This document shows positions 45,541-54,543 of a stretch of DNA of 64,000 nucleotides, piece by piece (position 1 is the first letter of the stretch; every line of letters begins with the position of its first letter). Location: positions 3,720,001-3,784,000 of the forward strand of contig NZ_CP090145.1 of the NCBI RefSeq assembly GCF_023008245.1, written 5' to 3'. A program made the position numbers and the translations under genes. The notes under the pieces are model-generated. The model did no database searches. It was given only the letters and a program-made list of their open reading frames with translations, and was not told where the DNA came from. The DNA comes from Flavobacterium sediminilitoris. GTDB taxonomy: Bacteria > Bacteroidota > Bacteroidia > Flavobacteriales > Flavobacteriaceae.

Positions 45541-45774
45541 TTATTTTACTTCTTTAATTCCTTTTACGAAAATCCATTTCATGAAGATTTTTTCTCCATC
45601 ATTTGTTTTTAAATATTGGAATTTTGGACCTAATACTAATGAAATAACAAAGGCTGTAATAGAAAGAACAAACCCTTCTAAATTAGTAATGGATTTTAGA
45701 ATATATAAAGCAGGAATATAAATAGCTGTAAAACTCAAAAAGTTATAGAAAAATGCTTTTGTTTTTTTACTCAT
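45541..45774 (-). CDS. Small two-helix membrane protein
   Basis: 77 residues. Two hydrophobic helices (about 8-27 and 32-50) are separated by a short loop, and the tail is charged (FQYLKTNDGEKIFMKWIFVKGIKEVK). No family recognised. It lies 18 bases downstream of the THUMP methyltransferase gene on the same strand and before a terminator. Confidence 0.6.
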   Translation of the reverse strand: MSKKTKAFFYNFLSFTAIYIPALYILKSITNLEGFVLSITAFVISLVLGPKFQYLKTNDGEKIFMKWIFVKGIKEVK

Positions 45775-45792
45775 GATATATGCTTTTAAATT

Positions 45793-46953
45793 TTAATTAT
45801 CAATTTGAAACTTAGTTCTTTTACTACCTGCGTACATTTCATATTTCACAAAACGAGCTTCTAGTTTTCCGTTAAATAATTTAATTTTTCTACTTGGTTT
45901 CAACCCTACAAATTTTAATGCTTCAAGATTTGCTGTAATAAACCAAGCATGTGTGTTTGGATACTTTTGTTTCATAGTATCTCCTATTTCTCTATAAAAA
46001 CGTTCCATTTCAATATCCAAACGTTCTCCATAAGGTGGATTAAAAACCATATGTAATGGTCCTTCTGTCATTTTCTCAGTTTCAAAGAAATTGGCTTGAC
46101 GAATGGAAATGTATTCATCTAAATTAGCATTGCGAATATTATCTTTGGCTTTTGCTACTGCGCTAGGTGCTTTATCATAACCTGTTATAGTGTAATGAAA
46201 TTCACGTGTTTTTTTGAATAATGATTCTAATACTTTATCAAATAATTCACTGTCCCAATCTTGCCATTTTTCAAAGGCAAATTCTTTTCGATTTATGTTT
46301 GCTGGAATATTACACGCAATCATAGCCGCTTCTGCTAAGATAGTTCCACTTCCACACATTGGATCAATAAAATGACTGGTTCCATCCCATCCTGAAAGTA
46401 ACAACATTCCTGCTGCTAATACTTCATTTATAGGTGCAATGTTTGTAGCTGTTTTATAACCTCTTCTATGCAATGATTCTCCTGAACTGTCTAAAGAAAT
46501 AGTAACTAAATCTCTATCAATATGTACATGAATACGTAAATCTGGAAAGTCTTTATCAATGTTTGGTCGTTTTCCTGTATTATCTCTAAATTGGTCTACA
46601 ATTGCATCTTTTGTTTTTAAAGCTACGAATTGACTATGATTAAAATGTTCTGAATGCAATGTTGTTTCTACAACAAATGTTTTATACTCTGTTAAATAAT
46701 CAGACCAATCTATTTTCTGAATACCATCATATAAACTTTTATCGTTATAGGCTTTAAATGTTTTTATTGGTTTTAAAATTTTTAATGCAGTACGCAAAGC
46801 TAAATTTGCTTTATACATAAATCCTTTGTCTCCTACAAAACTAACTACACGTGTTCCTTGTTCTACTTTTTGAGCTCCTAATTGAGTTAATTCTTTTGCT
46901 AATATTTCTTCAAAACCAAATAAGGTTTTGGCTACCATTTTAAAATTTTCCAT
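45793..46953 (-). CDS. THUMP-domain class I SAM-dependent RNA methyltransferase
   Basis: 386 residues from the internal ATG at 46953 (MENFKMVAKTLFGFEEILAKEL), which fits the family N-terminus better than the longer frame at 46986. The THUMP region spans ~1-150. It is followed by SLDSSGESLHRRGYK, the SAM-binding FIDPMCGSGTILAEAAM and the catalytic NPPYGERL. It resembles the N-terminal half of RlmL (m2G2445 of 23S rRNA), which in Bacteroidota occurs as a stand-alone enzyme. Exact target base not proven. Confidence 0.85.
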   Translation of the reverse strand: MENFKMVAKTLFGFEEILAKELTQLGAQKVEQGTRVVSFVGDKGFMYKANLALRTALKILKPIKTFKAYNDKSLYDGIQKIDWSDYLTEYKTFVVETTLHSEHFNHSQFVALKTKDAIVDQFRDNTGKRPNIDKDFPDLRIHVHIDRDLVTISLDSSGESLHRRGYKTATNIAPINEVLAAGMLLLSGWDGTSHFIDPMCGSGTILAEAAMIACNIPANINRKEFAFEKWQDWDSELFDKVLESLFKKTREFHYTITGYDKAPSAVAKAKDNIRNANLDEYISIRQANFFETEKMTEGPLHMVFNPPYGERLDIEMERFYREIGDTMKQKYPNTHAWFITANLEALKFVGLKPSRKIKLFNGKLEARFVKYEMYAGSKRTKFQIDN

Positions 46954-47060
46954 CTTAATATTATCATATAAATTACAATTTTTCAATTGTAAATTTTCTA
47001 AAAATTCTAAAATTAAAAATCTATAGTTTCAAAAATTAGAATTAAAGTGCAAAAATACAC

Positions 47061-47068
47061 TAAATTTG
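47061..47068 (+). promoter_or_regulatory. -7 promoter element of the methyltransferase-ZIP operon
   Basis: TAAATTTG fits TAnnTTTG, 27 bases before the ATG at 47096. The -33 is not clear. Confidence 0.4.
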
Positions 47069-47095
47069 CAAGATTAATTAGTGAGAAAAAGAATA

Positions 47096-47839
47096 ATGAC
47101 AGAAAATATAAAATCTACACCTAAGAAATGGTATGCCTCTTGGTTTGATACACCGTATTATCACATTTTATATAAAGACAGAGATTATAATGAAGCTCAA
47201 CACTTCATGGATAACTTAACAGGTTATTTAAATTTGCCTGAAAATGCTAAGATATTAGATTTAGCTTGTGGAAAAGGAAGACATTCTATTTACCTAAATT
47301 CTTTAGGATATACTGTAACAGGTGCCGATTTATCTGAAAATAGTATTATTGAAGCTTCAAAATCTTCTAATGATACACTTCAATTTAAAGTACATGATAT
47401 GCGAGAAGTGTGTACTGAAAAATACGATGCTATTTTTAATTTATTTACGAGTTTTGGATACTTTGATGATGATGCTGATAATTTAAAAACATTAAAAGCA
47501 ATTCATAGTAGCTTAAACGAAACAGGTTTTGCCTGTATCGATTTTATGAATGTGGATTATGTAATTGAAAATTTAGTTCCTGAAGAGATAAAAACAGTAG
47601 AAGATATTGATTTTCATATTAAACGATATGTAAAAGACAATCATATTTTTAAAGAAATTAGTTTCACAGCAGATGGTGAAGATTACCATTTTACAGAAAA
47701 GGTACAAGCTATTCGATTAGCTGACTTTGAAAAAATGATGGAAGAAGCTGGAATTTATTTATTAGATATTTTTGGAAATTATAAGTTACAGAAATTCTTT
47801 AAAAATCAATCTGAGCGATTAATTATGATATTCAAATAA
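47096..47839 (+). CDS. Class I SAM-dependent methyltransferase
   Basis: 247 residues from the ATG at 47096. A GTG 15 bases earlier is in frame but less likely. Motif I is ILDLACGKGRHSIYL (about residues 50-64), then VTGADLSENSI and the YDAIFNLFTSFGYF segment, typical of small-molecule or protein methyltransferases (Methyltransf_25). Substrate unknown. The stop overlaps the next gene start (TAATG). Confidence 0.85.
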   Translation: MTENIKSTPKKWYASWFDTPYYHILYKDRDYNEAQHFMDNLTGYLNLPENAKILDLACGKGRHSIYLNSLGYTVTGADLSENSIIEASKSSNDTLQFKVHDMREVCTEKYDAIFNLFTSFGYFDDDADNLKTLKAIHSSLNETGFACIDFMNVDYVIENLVPEEIKTVEDIDFHIKRYVKDNHIFKEISFTADGEDYHFTEKVQAIRLADFEKMMEEAGIYLLDIFGNYKLQKFFKNQSERLIMIFK

Positions 47840-48549
47840 TGGATTATAGTATTTACTTTTTACCGCTTTTTGCTGTTCTTATAGGGTATTTTATAGCCTT
47901 ATTTTTACGTCCAAAGAGCAAAAAAAATTTAAAATTGTTATTGGCATTTAGTGGCGCATTTCTGCTTTCATTAACTGTAATGCATTTATTACCTGAAGTA
48001 TATGAAGCTGATTTACATCATTCAGATGGTCACCATCATCATCATAGTAGTCCTATTGGAATATTTATTATGATTGGTATTGTATTTCAAATTGTTTTAG
48101 AATATTTTTCAAAAGGTGCCGAACATGGCCACGTTCACGGTCATGATAAAATGCAAGCTATTCCATGGTTGTTATTCTTTAGCCTTTGTTTACATGCGCT
48201 TTTAGAAGGAATGCCAATAAGCAATCATAATCATTTGGCCTATGGAATTGCTATTCATCATTTTCCAATTGCAATTATCTTAACTACTTTTTTTGTTAAT
48301 GCACAATTAAGTAAAAAAGCTATTTTCTTTTTCATGATGATTTTTGCTTTAATGACACCTCTAGGAACCTTTATCTCGGAGAATTTACATTTCTTAAGTA
48401 AATATTACACACAAATTTCAGGAATTGTAATTGGTATTTTATTTCATATTTCTTCCACTATTATCTTTGAAAGTAGTGAAGGTCATAAGTTTAACTTAGC
48501 AAAATTAAGTGTCATTGTATTAGGAATTATTTTGGCTTATTTTATGTAA
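47839..48549 (+). CDS. ZIP family metal transporter
   Basis: 236 residues, about seven to eight membrane segments. It has a His-rich loop (LHHSDGHHHHHSS, about 54-66) and a second (EHGHVHGHDK). The ZIP core helices carry HALLEGMPIS and GIAIHHFPIAI, the intramembrane metal-binding His/Glu pairs. It probably takes up zinc or iron into the cytoplasm. It is coupled to the preceding methyltransferase gene. Confidence 0.88.
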   Translation: MDYSIYFLPLFAVLIGYFIALFLRPKSKKNLKLLLAFSGAFLLSLTVMHLLPEVYEADLHHSDGHHHHHSSPIGIFIMIGIVFQIVLEYFSKGAEHGHVHGHDKMQAIPWLLFFSLCLHALLEGMPISNHNHLAYGIAIHHFPIAIILTTFFVNAQLSKKAIFFFMMIFALMTPLGTFISENLHFLSKYYTQISGIVIGILFHISSTIIFESSEGHKFNLAKLSVIVLGIILAYFM

Positions 48550-48646
48550 ACTTTAGATTTTTTATTCAATCCTTTTTTAACTTGTTTCCTATACATTTAA
48601 AAACAAAAATCTTCGTAACTTAGCTACTTTGTACTAAAACCGAACA

Positions 48647-49465
48647 ATGAGTTTTACTAAAACCACAGAACAAGCATCAAAATATCAACATTTAGAACAA
48701 ATGTCGGTTACTGATTTATTAATCAATATTAATAATGAAGATAAAACAGTTCCTCTTGCTGTTGAAAAAGCATTACCACAAATTGAATCTTTAGTCACTG
48801 AAATTACTACCAAAATGAAACAAGGTGGTCGCTTATTTTATATAGGAGCTGGAACTTCAGGAAGACTAGGAATAGTTGATGCTTCAGAATGTCCTCCTAC
48901 ATTTGGAGTTCCTTTTGATTTGGTAATCGGAATTATTGCTGGTGGCGATTTAGCTATAAGAAAAGCAGTTGAAAATGCAGAAGACAATACAGAACAAGCT
49001 TGGCTAGATTTACAAGCATTTACAATTACTAAAAATGATGTTGTTATAGGAATTGCAGCTTCTGGAACAACTCCTTATGTTGTAAGTGGTTTAGAAAAAT
49101 GCAATAAAAATGGTATTAGTACAGGTTGTATTACTTGTAATGCAGGAAGTCCATTAGCCTTAACAGCAAAATTTCCTATTGAAGTGGTTGTAGGACCTGA
49201 GTTTGTAACAGGTAGTAGTAGAATGAAAGCAGGAACAGCTCAAAAACTAGTACTCAATATGATTTCTACGGCAACTATGATACAACTAGGAAAAGTAAAA
49301 GGCAACAAAATGGTTGACATGCAACTGAGTAACAACAAATTAGTTGACAGAGGAGTTAGAATGATAATGGACGAAATATCTGTTGATTATACATTAGCAG
49401 AACAATTACTAAAACAACATGGCAGTGTTAGAAATGCTGTTGACAATTATAAACAAACAAATTAA
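48647..49465 (+). CDS. murQ: N-acetylmuramic acid 6-phosphate etherase
   Basis: 272 residues, a SIS-fold protein. The MurQ signature is IGAGTSGRLGIVDASECPPTFG (about 67-87), with GSSRMKAGTAQKLVLNM later. It cleaves the lactyl ether of MurNAc-6-P to GlcNAc-6-P in cell-wall recycling. No MurNAc kinase or transporter gene is beside it. Slightly short at the C-terminus compared with the ~300-residue E. coli enzyme but with the core intact. Confidence 0.93.
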   Translation: MSFTKTTEQASKYQHLEQMSVTDLLININNEDKTVPLAVEKALPQIESLVTEITTKMKQGGRLFYIGAGTSGRLGIVDASECPPTFGVPFDLVIGIIAGGDLAIRKAVENAEDNTEQAWLDLQAFTITKNDVVIGIAASGTTPYVVSGLEKCNKNGISTGCITCNAGSPLALTAKFPIEVVVGPEFVTGSSRMKAGTAQKLVLNMISTATMIQLGKVKGNKMVDMQLSNNKLVDRGVRMIMDEISVDYTLAEQLLKQHGSVRNAVDNYKQTN

Positions 49466-49469
49466 TACT

Positions 49470-49934
49470 ATGCAAAAAACATTTTTAATTTTTGGTCTGC
49501 TTCTTTCTGGTTTCATGTTTTCTCAACAAATTGAAATAATAGACAAGAAGTTTTATATTGAAGGAGAACATATTTACAAGCACGATATTAAAAATATATT
49601 AGCCGCAAATCCTGAAGCTTTAAATATGTATAAAAAATCGAAAAGAAAAGAAGCTGTTGGAGGTTTTTTATTAGGAGCTGGAATTGGACTAATTGTTGGG
49701 GATGTTGTAAAAGGCCTAGTTTCTGATGTTGATTATCCTTCTGGTTTTACTTATGTTGGTGCTGGATTGATTGCTGTATCAATCCCTGTTTTATCTGGAC
49801 GAAAGAAAATGTTGAATACTAGTATTGAAATTTATAATGAAGGTGTAAAAGGGAGTACTCCAACTCTTGGATATAATTTTGATATGAATATTATCACTAA
49901 TCAAAATGGAATTGGTTTGAACATAACCTTTTAA
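49470..49934 (+). CDS. Exported glycine-rich protein of unknown function
   Basis: 154 residues from the ATG at 49470; an upstream in-frame start at 49419 lies inside murQ. Signal peptide ends near MFSQ. A Gly-rich hydrophobic segment (EAVGGFLLGAGIGLIVGDVV) and a second (FTYVGAGLIAVSIPVL) could be two membrane hairpins. The end is beta-like. Four bases after murQ. Confidence 0.6.
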   Translation: MQKTFLIFGLLLSGFMFSQQIEIIDKKFYIEGEHIYKHDIKNILAANPEALNMYKKSKRKEAVGGFLLGAGIGLIVGDVVKGLVSDVDYPSGFTYVGAGLIAVSIPVLSGRKKMLNTSIEIYNEGVKGSTPTLGYNFDMNIITNQNGIGLNITF

Positions 49935-49936
49935 AT

Positions 49937-50665
49937 TTGAAAAAAAGAAGAAAATATTACAATAGCAAAGTTTTTCTTTTTGCTTCAATACTTACTATTT
50001 TTTTAGTGAGTAGCTATTCTTTATTTTCCAACAAAACGTTTCAGTATTGTTCCAATGAAAATTATCTTTTAGGCATTCATGATTCATTACCTGTAATTGA
50101 AATTAATTACAACAATTACAGAAATGACATATTAGAAGAAATTGCAATAAAATTAAAAAAAGAAACTTGTTGCGAGCTTAATGAATTTTTATTGAAATTG
50201 AGTACTAATGAAACAGTAAATGTAACACTTTTTAATTATTGTAAGAGCTGTGATGTAATATGCGGTAATAAATCATTTACTCGAATTTTACTAAATAGAG
50301 ATAACCAATTATTAGTAAATGAAAGACCAATTGAAAATGATTCTCTTACTAACTATCTTCATAATTTGTTAAAAAAACCAGATACAGACTATAATTATGT
50401 TGAGAATTGTATGCTATACTGGGATTTAACTACTGACAAAGATTATATAGAAAAAACGTTTATAGCTATTAAAAAATCCTACCAACTATACTATGAAGAA
50501 ATGGCTCTTCAAAAATTTGGAAAACAGATTTGTGAACTAACCCAAAAAGAACTCGAAGAAATAAAAAGAAAAGAATTGAGTATTTATCTAGGTGTAGGAA
50601 ATCGAATTTTCGAGCCATTGCCTCCACCACCACCTCCAAACAAACAAAACTATGGGAACAAATAG
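49937..50665 (+). CDS. Membrane-anchored protein of unknown function
   Basis: 242 residues with a TTG start at 49937, three bases after the upstream stop; no ATG occurs before the membrane segment. One N-terminal transmembrane helix (about 13-31). The mature part has several cysteines (KKETCCEL, NYCKSCDVICGN), which may form disulfides or a metal site. The C-terminus has a run of prolines (PLPPPPPPNKQN). No family recognised. Confidence 0.5.
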   Translation: MKKRRKYYNSKVFLFASILTIFLVSSYSLFSNKTFQYCSNENYLLGIHDSLPVIEINYNNYRNDILEEIAIKLKKETCCELNEFLLKLSTNETVNVTLFNYCKSCDVICGNKSFTRILLNRDNQLLVNERPIENDSLTNYLHNLLKKPDTDYNYVENCMLYWDLTTDKDYIEKTFIAIKKSYQLYYEEMALQKFGKQICELTQKELEEIKRKELSIYLGVGNRIFEPLPPPPPPNKQNYGNK

Positions 50666-50879
50666 AAAATTATTAGCCAAAGGCATTAAATATTTATCAG
50701 GCTGCTTACCTTTGTTATTTATTGGCCCAGTTGTAATAAATAGTTCGTTTAAAAATGAAGAAAGCCCTTTATTTCCTTATGTTTTAGGTTTGGGAATTAT
50801 GATAAGTGGCATAGCTATTTTTTTAGGTTTTAAAGGCATAAATACTATAATGAAAAGCTTATTTGATGGAAATAAATAA
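50652..50879 (+). CDS. Small two-helix membrane protein
   Basis: 75 residues. ATG at 50652 overlaps the previous gene by 14 bases and the stop overlaps the next gene. Two hydrophobic helices (about 12-30 and 43-63, the latter LGLGIMISGIAIFLGF) are present. It is of the type often annotated as a DUF in flavobacteria; function unknown. Confidence 0.6.
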   Translation: MGTNRKLLAKGIKYLSGCLPLLFIGPVVINSSFKNEESPLFPYVLGLGIMISGIAIFLGFKGINTIMKSLFDGNK

Positions 50880-51447
50880 CATATACTTAGCAAGTGTAAA
50901 AAAGCAAATGCTTTATTACAAAACTATCGCAGAAAAAGCAATTGATCAATTAGAAACAGAACAACTTTTTATTTCGGTAAACGAAGATACAAACTCAATT
51001 GCTACAATTATAAAGCACATGTCAGGCAATATGCTGTCGCGTTGGACTGATTTCTTAACTACAGATGGTGAAAAAGAATGGAGAATGAGAGATGCTGAAT
51101 TTATGAATTTTAATAGTTCAAAAGACGAGTTAATGCAACTATGGAACATTGGATGGGATTGTTTTTTTAATACCCTAAATAAATTAGAACCACATCAATT
51201 AACACAAATTATTTATATTAGAAACGAAGGTCAAACAGCTTTAGATGCTATTAATAGACAATTAGCTCATTATCCTTACCATATTGGTCAGATTGTATTT
51301 TATGCTAAAATGCTAAAGCAAAGTGATTGGGACAGTTTATCTATTCCAAAAAATAAGTCGAATGAATATAATGCTGATAAGTTTGCTAAAGATAAGAGTG
51401 TGAAACATTTTACTGATGATGAACTAAATAAGCTTCGAGATAAATAA
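50866..51447 (+). CDS. DinB-superfamily protein (DUF1572)
   Basis: 193 residues from the ATG at 50866 (a TTG precedes it). The four-helix DinB/DUF1572 fold shows NSIATIIKHMSGNMLSRW with one metal-site His and QLAHYPYHIGQIVFYAKML with two more, so the three-His site is complete. Such proteins are often thiol-dependent metalloenzymes; no specific reaction is evident. It overlaps the small membrane-protein gene. Confidence 0.8.
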   Translation: MEINNIYLASVKKQMLYYKTIAEKAIDQLETEQLFISVNEDTNSIATIIKHMSGNMLSRWTDFLTTDGEKEWRMRDAEFMNFNSSKDELMQLWNIGWDCFFNTLNKLEPHQLTQIIYIRNEGQTALDAINRQLAHYPYHIGQIVFYAKMLKQSDWDSLSIPKNKSNEYNADKFAKDKSVKHFTDDELNKLRDK

Positions 51448-51472
51448 TAGCAATTATAAAATTACATTACCT

Positions 51473-51856
51473 ATGTCCTTTTCAACTACTAGAATAGTAT
51501 TTATTTTATTTACATTTACATTAGTTTCTTGTTATAATCAAGATCGAGATTGTAAAGATTTTAAAACAGGTTCATTTGAATTTACGCAAGAGATTGATGG
51601 AAAAAGTGAAACTTCTCACTTTGAACGAAACGATTCAATACAAATTGAAACTTTCAGAGGAAAAACAGATACTCTTTCTGTAAGATGGATAAATGATTGT
51701 GAATATATTGTAAAAAATATTCATCCAAAAAATAGAGCTGAGAAAAAAGCAATTCATATTAAAATACTAACTACCAGCGATGAAGGTTATGTTTTTGAAT
51801 ATGCATTTGTAGGTGAAGCAAAAAAACAACGAGGAACTGTAACAAAAGTGAAGTAG
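51473..51856 (+). CDS. Small lipoprotein of unknown function
   Basis: 127 residues. Signal peptide with lipobox LVSC (Cys20). The mature part is charged and beta-rich (SFEFTQEIDGKSETSHFERND, VRWINDCEYIVKNI). No family recognised with confidence. It is 25 bases after the DinB-like gene on the same strand. Confidence 0.6.
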   Translation: MSFSTTRIVFILFTFTLVSCYNQDRDCKDFKTGSFEFTQEIDGKSETSHFERNDSIQIETFRGKTDTLSVRWINDCEYIVKNIHPKNRAEKKAIHIKILTTSDEGYVFEYAFVGEAKKQRGTVTKVK

Positions 51857-51911
51857 TTTACGTTTAACTAAAGTGTTTTAAAAAAAACAAACCAAAACCA
51901 ATTTAATTACT

Positions 51912-52682
51912 ATGGAAATTTTAATGAATCCAGATGCTTGGATAGCACTATTAACTTTAACTTTTTTGGAAATCGTTCTTGGAATTGATAACATCATTTT
52001 CATATCAATTGTAACAGGTAAATTACCAGAAGAAAAACGTAAAAAAGCAACTCGAATAGGTCTTTTCCTTGCTATGTTTATGCGAATTGCTTTGCTTTTT
52101 GGTATTACTTTATTAATTGCTATGAAAGCTCCTTGGTTTAGTTTTGATTTTGGTTGGTTCTCTGCTGAAATTACGGGGCAAGCTTTAATATTACTTTTGG
52201 GTGGATTGTTCTTAATTTATAAAAGTACTAAAGAAATACATGAAAAAGTAGATCATAAAGGAGAAGAAGAAAAACAGATGAAAACCAATGCTACTGCAAC
52301 TTTTAGTAGTGTAATTGGACAAATTTTGTTGATTGATTTAATTTTCTCTGTAGATAGTATTTTAACAGCCGTAGGTATGACTAATGGTGTAGAAGGAGCT
52401 TTAATAATTATGATTACAGCAGTTGTAATTTCAGTTGGAGTTATGATGTTATTTGCTGTTCCTGTTGGAAACTTTGTAAATAAAAACCCTTCTATTCAAA
52501 TTTTAGGATTAGCTTTCTTAATCTTAATTGGTTTTATGTTAATTACAGAAAGTATGCACTTGTCAAATGCTGAATTAGCAGGACAACATGTAGGTGCTGT
52601 ACCAAAAGGTTATTTATATTTTGCTATTGCTTTTTCACTAGCTGTAGAGTTTTTAAACATGAAAATGAGAAAGAAAAAATAA
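51912..52682 (+). CDS. TerC family membrane protein
   Basis: 256 residues, about seven membrane segments. TerC signatures are LTFLEIVLGIDNIIFISI near the N-terminus and LIDLIFSVDSILTAVGM in the middle, with the paired Asp/Asn in membrane helices. Family members export manganese or support metal loading of secreted proteins; tellurite resistance is a side effect. Own terminator. Confidence 0.9.
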   Translation: MEILMNPDAWIALLTLTFLEIVLGIDNIIFISIVTGKLPEEKRKKATRIGLFLAMFMRIALLFGITLLIAMKAPWFSFDFGWFSAEITGQALILLLGGLFLIYKSTKEIHEKVDHKGEEEKQMKTNATATFSSVIGQILLIDLIFSVDSILTAVGMTNGVEGALIIMITAVVISVGVMMLFAVPVGNFVNKNPSIQILGLAFLILIGFMLITESMHLSNAELAGQHVGAVPKGYLYFAIAFSLAVEFLNMKMRKKK

Positions 52683-52713
52683 ATCTTCGTTTAAAATTAT
52701 AGACAACTTAAAT

Positions 52714-52753
52714 AAAAAAATAACCGTTCAGAAAATGAACGGTTATCTTTTTT
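52714..52753. terminator. Bidirectional terminator between terC and the peroxidase gene
   Basis: Stem TAACCGTTCA (52721-52730) and TGAACGGTTA (52736-52745), loop GAAAA, A-run before and T-run after. It touches the stop of the leftward gene. Confidence 0.85.
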
Positions 52754-54542
52754 AATACTTATCTGTTAAGGTTTTTAGAAAAACAATCAAATCTTCTTTT
52801 TCCTGATTTGTAAGATTCAACTTGTCAGGAGGAAGTGTTTGGTATTCTAATTCTATTCCTAAACCAGTTGCTCCACCTTTATCATAGAAATCTATAATTT
52901 CTTCTAATGTTGTATAAACTCCATTGTGCATATAAGGAGCTGTTTTTTCAATATTTCGAACTGTGGGTGTTTTAAAGAAAAACTTACGTTGTTCTGTTTT
53001 ATAAACGCCATATCGTCCTAAATCATCATCAATTTCTGCATTGATTGTGTCTTTTGATTTTGGAACGCCTATTAATTCTATTTCTGATTCTTTAAAAAGT
53101 GTTGGAACTAATCCGTTAAATAATGGTGCAAAATGACACGTTGCGCATTTTGCTTTTCCTGTAAAAATATTAAATCCATTAATCTCGTTTTTAGTTAAAG
53201 AGTTTTCTTTTCCTTGCATATTCAAATCAAATTTTGAATTGAATGGGCTTAATGACATAATATAAGAAGCAATAGCATTTCTAATAATATGGTTGTCAAT
53301 TTCTTTTGCATATATTTTTTTAAATGCTTCCTTGTAATTATCATTTTCAATAACTCTTTTTTCTAAGTCATTAAGCGATAAATGAAACTCATTTGGATTA
53401 TTTACAACGTCTATAATTTGTCCTTCTAAACTTCCTGTTCTTTTATCATGAAAAAAGCCTTTTTGTAAAGCCGCATAAAACAATGTAGGTGAATTTCTAG
53501 TTGTTCCTGGTGATTTTGCTAATCCATCTGTAAAATATAATTCTTGTTTATGACAAGTTGCACAACTAATATCTTTTTTATTAGATAATGAAGTGTCTTC
53601 AAAAAGGAGTTTTCCTAATGCTACTTTATCTGCTTCTACAGGATTTCCTTTTTGATCTGTAAAATAATTAATATTAAAGGTTTCATTAGAAAACAAATTA
53701 CTTGTTTCATAATTTATGGCTTGCTTAAATGGAAATGTTACTTTCCAATCGGTAACGGTTTCTTTCCAAATTTCCAGAGCTTTTTGTGTGTGATTTTTAA
53801 TAAATGAATAACGATCGAAATCTTGAAATGTTCCTTTTTCTAAATCTATTATACTTTTATTTATCTCTTTTTGCCATTCTTGATATAATTCTTTCTTTTC
53901 AAATTCGGTTTCAAAAAGTGTTATCATTTTTTGTATAGATTTATAAACCGTTTGGCTTTCGATTAAGGAATTTTCTAAAACTGGTGAATCAAAACCTGTT
54001 ATTCCTGTTAATGCAATTCGGTTTATAGCATCACGCAAAATCCAAAGAACATGATGTTTTTTTAAAAATTGTAGGGTTTGATTCTTATATAAAAACTTTA
54101 ATCTTATTGCTGTTGTTTCAACTTGTTTTGTTAATTCAACCTCATCTACCTTTTCATCAAATAATAATTCTTCAATAACCTGAAAGCCTGTTGGTTCTTT
54201 AATTTTTATATCTGTAAAATCTTCTTCTTCAACTTTTAAAATATTCGGTTGGTTCAAATATCCATAATTTTCAGAATCTACAAATGCTAAAATTGGTTCA
54301 CATATTTTAAAATGCGTTCTTGCTTTTAAATACATTTTTTTCTTTTCGCCAATTGAAGCAGCATTATTTAGTTTATCTAAAGCATTTGATGTGTTTAATA
54401 GTTCTGCTTTGAAGTCTTTTTCTAATTTTTTGTAAACTGTAGTTTCTTCATAAGTTGTTTCGTTTTTACAACTTATTAAAAAAGCCAAAAGGCTATATAA
54501 AAATATAGCCTTTAAGTTATTTATTTTCAATATTTTAACCAT
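52752..54542 (-). CDS. Lipoprotein di-haem cytochrome c peroxidase with long N-terminal helical domain
   Basis: 596 residues. Signal peptide with lipobox FLISC (Cys25). About 250 residues of helices with no haem motif follow, then a MauG/CcpA-type domain with haem sites CATCH (327-331) and CATCH (466-470). The last ~130 residues have TPTVRNIEKTAPYMHNGVYTTLEEIIDFYDKGG, conserved in this family. Haem attachment would need CcsBA (20715-23891). It reduces peroxide or oxidises a protein/cofactor in the periplasm. It follows the PhoX-like gene directly and is probably cotranscribed. Confidence 0.88.
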   Translation of the reverse strand: MVKILKINNLKAIFLYSLLAFLISCKNETTYEETTVYKKLEKDFKAELLNTSNALDKLNNAASIGEKKKMYLKARTHFKICEPILAFVDSENYGYLNQPNILKVEEEDFTDIKIKEPTGFQVIEELLFDEKVDEVELTKQVETTAIRLKFLYKNQTLQFLKKHHVLWILRDAINRIALTGITGFDSPVLENSLIESQTVYKSIQKMITLFETEFEKKELYQEWQKEINKSIIDLEKGTFQDFDRYSFIKNHTQKALEIWKETVTDWKVTFPFKQAINYETSNLFSNETFNINYFTDQKGNPVEADKVALGKLLFEDTSLSNKKDISCATCHKQELYFTDGLAKSPGTTRNSPTLFYAALQKGFFHDKRTGSLEGQIIDVVNNPNEFHLSLNDLEKRVIENDNYKEAFKKIYAKEIDNHIIRNAIASYIMSLSPFNSKFDLNMQGKENSLTKNEINGFNIFTGKAKCATCHFAPLFNGLVPTLFKESEIELIGVPKSKDTINAEIDDDLGRYGVYKTEQRKFFFKTPTVRNIEKTAPYMHNGVYTTLEEIIDFYDKGGATGLGIELEYQTLPPDKLNLTNQEKEDLIVFLKTLTDKY

Positions 54543-54543
54543 A